From positions 62,001 to 126,000 of the forward strand of contig NZ_AUXY01000133.1 of NCBI RefSeq assembly GCF_001625695.1: a DNA stretch of 64,000 nucleotides, read 5' to 3'. This document shows positions 61,785 to 64,000 of this stretch, one piece after another. Position 1 is the stretch's first letter; each line of letters opens with the position of its first letter. The notes beneath the pieces were generated by a model. The model searched no databases, had not been told where the DNA came from, and saw nothing but the letters and a program-made list of their open reading frames with translations. The stretch is from Pseudoalteromonas luteoviolacea H33-S (GTDB lineage Bacteria; Pseudomonadota; Gammaproteobacteria; Enterobacterales; Alteromonadaceae). The translations under genes and the position numbers were made by a program.

Positions 61785-64000
61785 TGAAATTAGCTAAGCA
61801 TTTTAAGCTATATCGACTTCAATGGGCAGCTGGTTTTATTATTACGTTTTTATTTATATTGCTTCATCTACTAGCTTTGTCTCCCGCAGCGCCTTATGGA
61901 CAAGTTCTAAAACGCTTTGAAGGATTGGCATATGATGTACGTCTAAAAGAAACTCTTTCTTGGCAGCAAAGGTCATTTTTACCTATCGTGATCGTTGATA
62001 TTGACGAGCAAAGCTTGATTGAGGTTGGTCGCTTCCCTTGGAGTCGTCACGTTATGGCAAAGCTACAAGACCAACTTGTTGCTGCTGGCGTATCTGTTGT
62101 TGCATATGATGTTTTGTTTTCCGAACCAGAACTTAATCCAGCGAACCAAGTTGCCAATCACTTAAGCGAATTTGATCAAGATACTACAAGTAAATTACGA
62201 TTAATTGCGCCTGAAATTGATGCAGACATCGCCTTTTCAAAAACACTCGACGCCACAGATACTGTCTTGGGTATGTTGTTTGAACATCAACAAGATATTT
62301 TAGTAGGGAAGCTACCTGCTCCCATTTTCGCCAGTGAAATAACCCCCACAAATCTTCCAATCCCTGATTTTGCTGGACATGTGGCGAATGTTAAAGTGTT
62401 GCAGCAAAATAGCCCAGGCACCGGGTTCATAAATAGTGCGCCTGATGGTGACGGTTTTGTACGTTATTCTATGTTGATGATCAAACACAATGAAAACGCT
62501 TACCCGGCATTGGCTTTAGAAGCAGCAAGATTGTATACCTTGGCAGATACTGTAGAGATTGTTGCTAAGCCATTTGGTGATGGGCACAGTGTGCAAGGGA
62601 TAAAGTTAGGCACAACGTTAATTCCAACTGATGACTATGGCCGTGTAGCTATTCCATTTCGAGGACCTGCGTTCAGCTTTCCTTATGTTTCTGCTATTGA
62701 TGTGATTAATGGAGAGGTAGATAAAACGCTATTCGACCAAGCCATTGTATTTGTAGGTACATCAGCCGTTGGTCATGCGGATCTTCGTACCACGCCAGTG
62801 GGCGTTCAATATCCGGGTGTTGAAGTACATGCAAACGTATTAGAAGGGTTAGTTTTTCCTGAGCTGCTGCCTTCAAGGCCTGATTGGATAGATGGTGCTG
62901 TGGTTGTATTACTGTTCTGTTTAGGTTTAGTCACCTCGATTGTGTTACCGCTACTAGGCGTACTTGGCATGACAATATTTGCAGGAGTTATCACCTCCTG
63001 TTTTATCTTCTTTAGTTTTTATGCTTGGGTTGTTTGGCGATTAGACTTCCCCCAAGTTGCAACGCTTGGCCTGATTATTTCGCAAACTACCGTACTAGGT
63101 AGCCTTGGCTTTGTGAAAGAACATAAAGAGCGTGTACAGATAAAGTCGATATTTGATCAATATGTTCCACCTGCACATATCGCTTCCATGCTTGAGCAAC
63201 CAGACCAAGCCTCTATGGAAGGCGAAAAGCGTGAAATGACGGTCTTGTTTGCAGACATACGTGAGTTTACCAGTATTTCAGAGTCATTGGACGCGGGAAG
63301 GTTAAAAGCTTATCTGAATCAATATTTTTCTCCGATCACCAAGATCATATTTGAATATCAAGGCACGATAGATAAATACGTCGGTGACATGGTGATGGCA
63401 TTTTGGAATGCACCATTGCTGGTTGAACAGCACCCTGAGCTTGCTGTTAAATGTGCCATGCAAATGCAGCAGCAAGTAGAGGATTTGCAAGCACAAATGC
63501 TTGAGCAAGATTTTCCGCCTTTTGCGATCGGTATTGGGTTAAATACCGGTGATATGAATGTCGGCGACATGGGGTCAGAGTACCGACGAGCTTATACTGT
63601 GCTTGGTGATGCCGTTAATTTGGGCTCTCGCCTTGAAGGGTTAACCAAGTTTTACGGGGTAGGTGTACTTGTGAGTGAAATGACCTATGAGCAGTGCCCA
63701 AATATTATTTTTAGACCGATAGATAAAGTAAAAGTAAAAGGGAAAAGCCTGGCAGTAACTATTTTTGAGCCAATCGCGTTAAAAAATGCGGTGACGCAGG
63801 CACAGTTTGATGAATTAAAACAGCATGAAGCAGCTTGGCAGTTGTATTTATCACAATCTTGGCAGGAAGCTTTGTCAGCTTTTACTAAACTAATAGAGTT
63901 ACAACCGCAAAGAAAGATTTATCAGCTTCTTTGTGAAAGAGTGCGTGAGATGCAGTCGAATCCACCGAGTGAAAACTGGGATGGCAGCTATACGCACAAA
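61784..64000 (+). CDS. CHASE2-domain class III nucleotidyl cyclase (partial, 739 codons in window)
   Basis: The frame is open from ATG 61784 to the window end. One membrane segment (about 12-34) is followed by a periplasmic CHASE2 sensor (about 40-365: IVDIDEQSLIEVGRFPWSRHV, GFVRYSML and VFVGTSAVGHADLRTTPVG, the family hallmarks). Three membrane segments follow (about 370-445), then a class III cyclase domain with metal Asp D491 (FADIREFTSI) and D535 (DKYVGDMVMAFW), substrate-site K531 and LGDAVNLGSRLEG. The Lys and Asp fit adenylate cyclase, not confirmed. It is translationally coupled to the MBL gene. Its stop is beyond 64000. Confidence 0.9.
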   Translation, partial: MKLAKHFKLYRLQWAAGFIITFLFILLHLLALSPAAPYGQVLKRFEGLAYDVRLKETLSWQQRSFLPIVIVDIDEQSLIEVGRFPWSRHVMAKLQDQLVAAGVSVVAYDVLFSEPELNPANQVANHLSEFDQDTTSKLRLIAPEIDADIAFSKTLDATDTVLGMLFEHQQDILVGKLPAPIFASEITPTNLPIPDFAGHVANVKVLQQNSPGTGFINSAPDGDGFVRYSMLMIKHNENAYPALALEAARLYTLADTVEIVAKPFGDGHSVQGIKLGTTLIPTDDYGRVAIPFRGPAFSFPYVSAIDVINGEVDKTLFDQAIVFVGTSAVGHADLRTTPVGVQYPGVEVHANVLEGLVFPELLPSRPDWIDGAVVVLLFCLGLVTSIVLPLLGVLGMTIFAGVITSCFIFFSFYAWVVWRLDFPQVATLGLIISQTTVLGSLGFVKEHKERVQIKSIFDQYVPPAHIASMLEQPDQASMEGEKREMTVLFADIREFTSISESLDAGRLKAYLNQYFSPITKIIFEYQGTIDKYVGDMVMAFWNAPLLVEQHPELAVKCAMQMQQQVEDLQAQMLEQDFPPFAIGIGLNTGDMNVGDMGSEYRRAYTVLGDAVNLGSRLEGLTKFYGVGVLVSEMTYEQCPNIIFRPIDKVKVKGKSLAVTIFEPIALKNAVTQAQFDELKQHEAAWQLYLSQSWQEALSAFTKLIELQPQRKIYQLLCERVREMQSNPPSENWDGSYTHK

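Noticed and set aside
1..64000. tRNA or rRNA genes, CRISPR arrays, insertion sequences, attachment sites
   Set aside because: No cloverleaf-like clusters, rRNA signatures, regularly spaced repeats, transposase motifs or tRNA-flanking direct repeats were noticed on reading both strands by eye. A program such as tRNAscan-SE would be decisive.

Overview
The window reads as one moderately AT-rich chromosomal segment of a marine gammaproteobacterium, most likely Alteromonadales and probably Pseudoalteromonas. This is inferred from gene content: a TonB-dependent receptor, many secreted repeat proteins, a cyo quinol oxidase operon, ETF/ETF-QO, astB and a RidA very close to the enterobacterial type. 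No rRNA, tRNA, CRISPR array, transposase or phage module was seen. Gene density is high, with short operons and several recognisable intrinsic terminators between them.

Layout. 1-8.5 kb: tail of a glyoxalase-fold gene, a large PLP decarboxylase, secreted beta-helix and EF-hand-like proteins, an AT-rich orphan, a 48-residue microprotein, a seven-repeat FG-GAP propeller protein and a Cys-rich exported protein. 8.8-20.5 kb: exported M17 aminopeptidase, an OmpR-type two-component pair, a BBE-type flavoprotein oxidase, a gamma-glutamylcyclotransferase-like protein, two tandem GspG-like proteins, a membrane AraC regulator, an NTF2-like/chitin-binding fusion, cytochrome b561 and a class V aminotransferase. 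20.6-26.9 kb: HPP membrane protein divergent from a TetR regulator with two matching operators, LysR divergent from an azoreductase-like gene, ASCH and HAD (hxpB-like) genes, a single-domain response regulator, ridA, a GNAT acetyltransferase and a P-loop kinase. The kinase is preceded by what looks like a complete amino-acid attenuator with an isoleucine-run leader peptide. 26.9-33.5 kb: acyl-CoA thioesterase, ETF-QO divergent from etfBA across LiuR-like palindromes, and an operon of a degenerate GGDEF membrane protein with an AraC regulator. 33.8-40.9 kb: TonB-dependent receptor with a metallophosphoesterase, a tectonin-like lectin, a small exported protein and a glycosyltransferase. 40.9-46.8 kb: cyoABCDE-sco plus one extra exported protein, on the minus strand. 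47-52.3 kb: a small membrane protein, a PyrD-like enzyme with an unexpected active-site Cys, a dCMP-deaminase-like enzyme and astB.

52.7-64 kb: five co-directional, tightly packed genes encode a TPR/beta-barrel outer-membrane protein, an exported FecR-domain protein, a 1902-residue lipoprotein (seven Ig-like repeats, one cadherin-like repeat, then a delta-60 repeat region), a metallo-beta-lactamase-fold hydrolase, and a CHASE2-class III nucleotidyl cyclase cut by the window end. I read this as a candidate surface-to-cyclic-nucleotide signalling module.

The two strongest candidates for undescribed biology are the isoleucine attenuator at about 26.16-26.31 kb and the lipoprotein/FecR/cyclase operon. 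Both are arguments from sequence alone.
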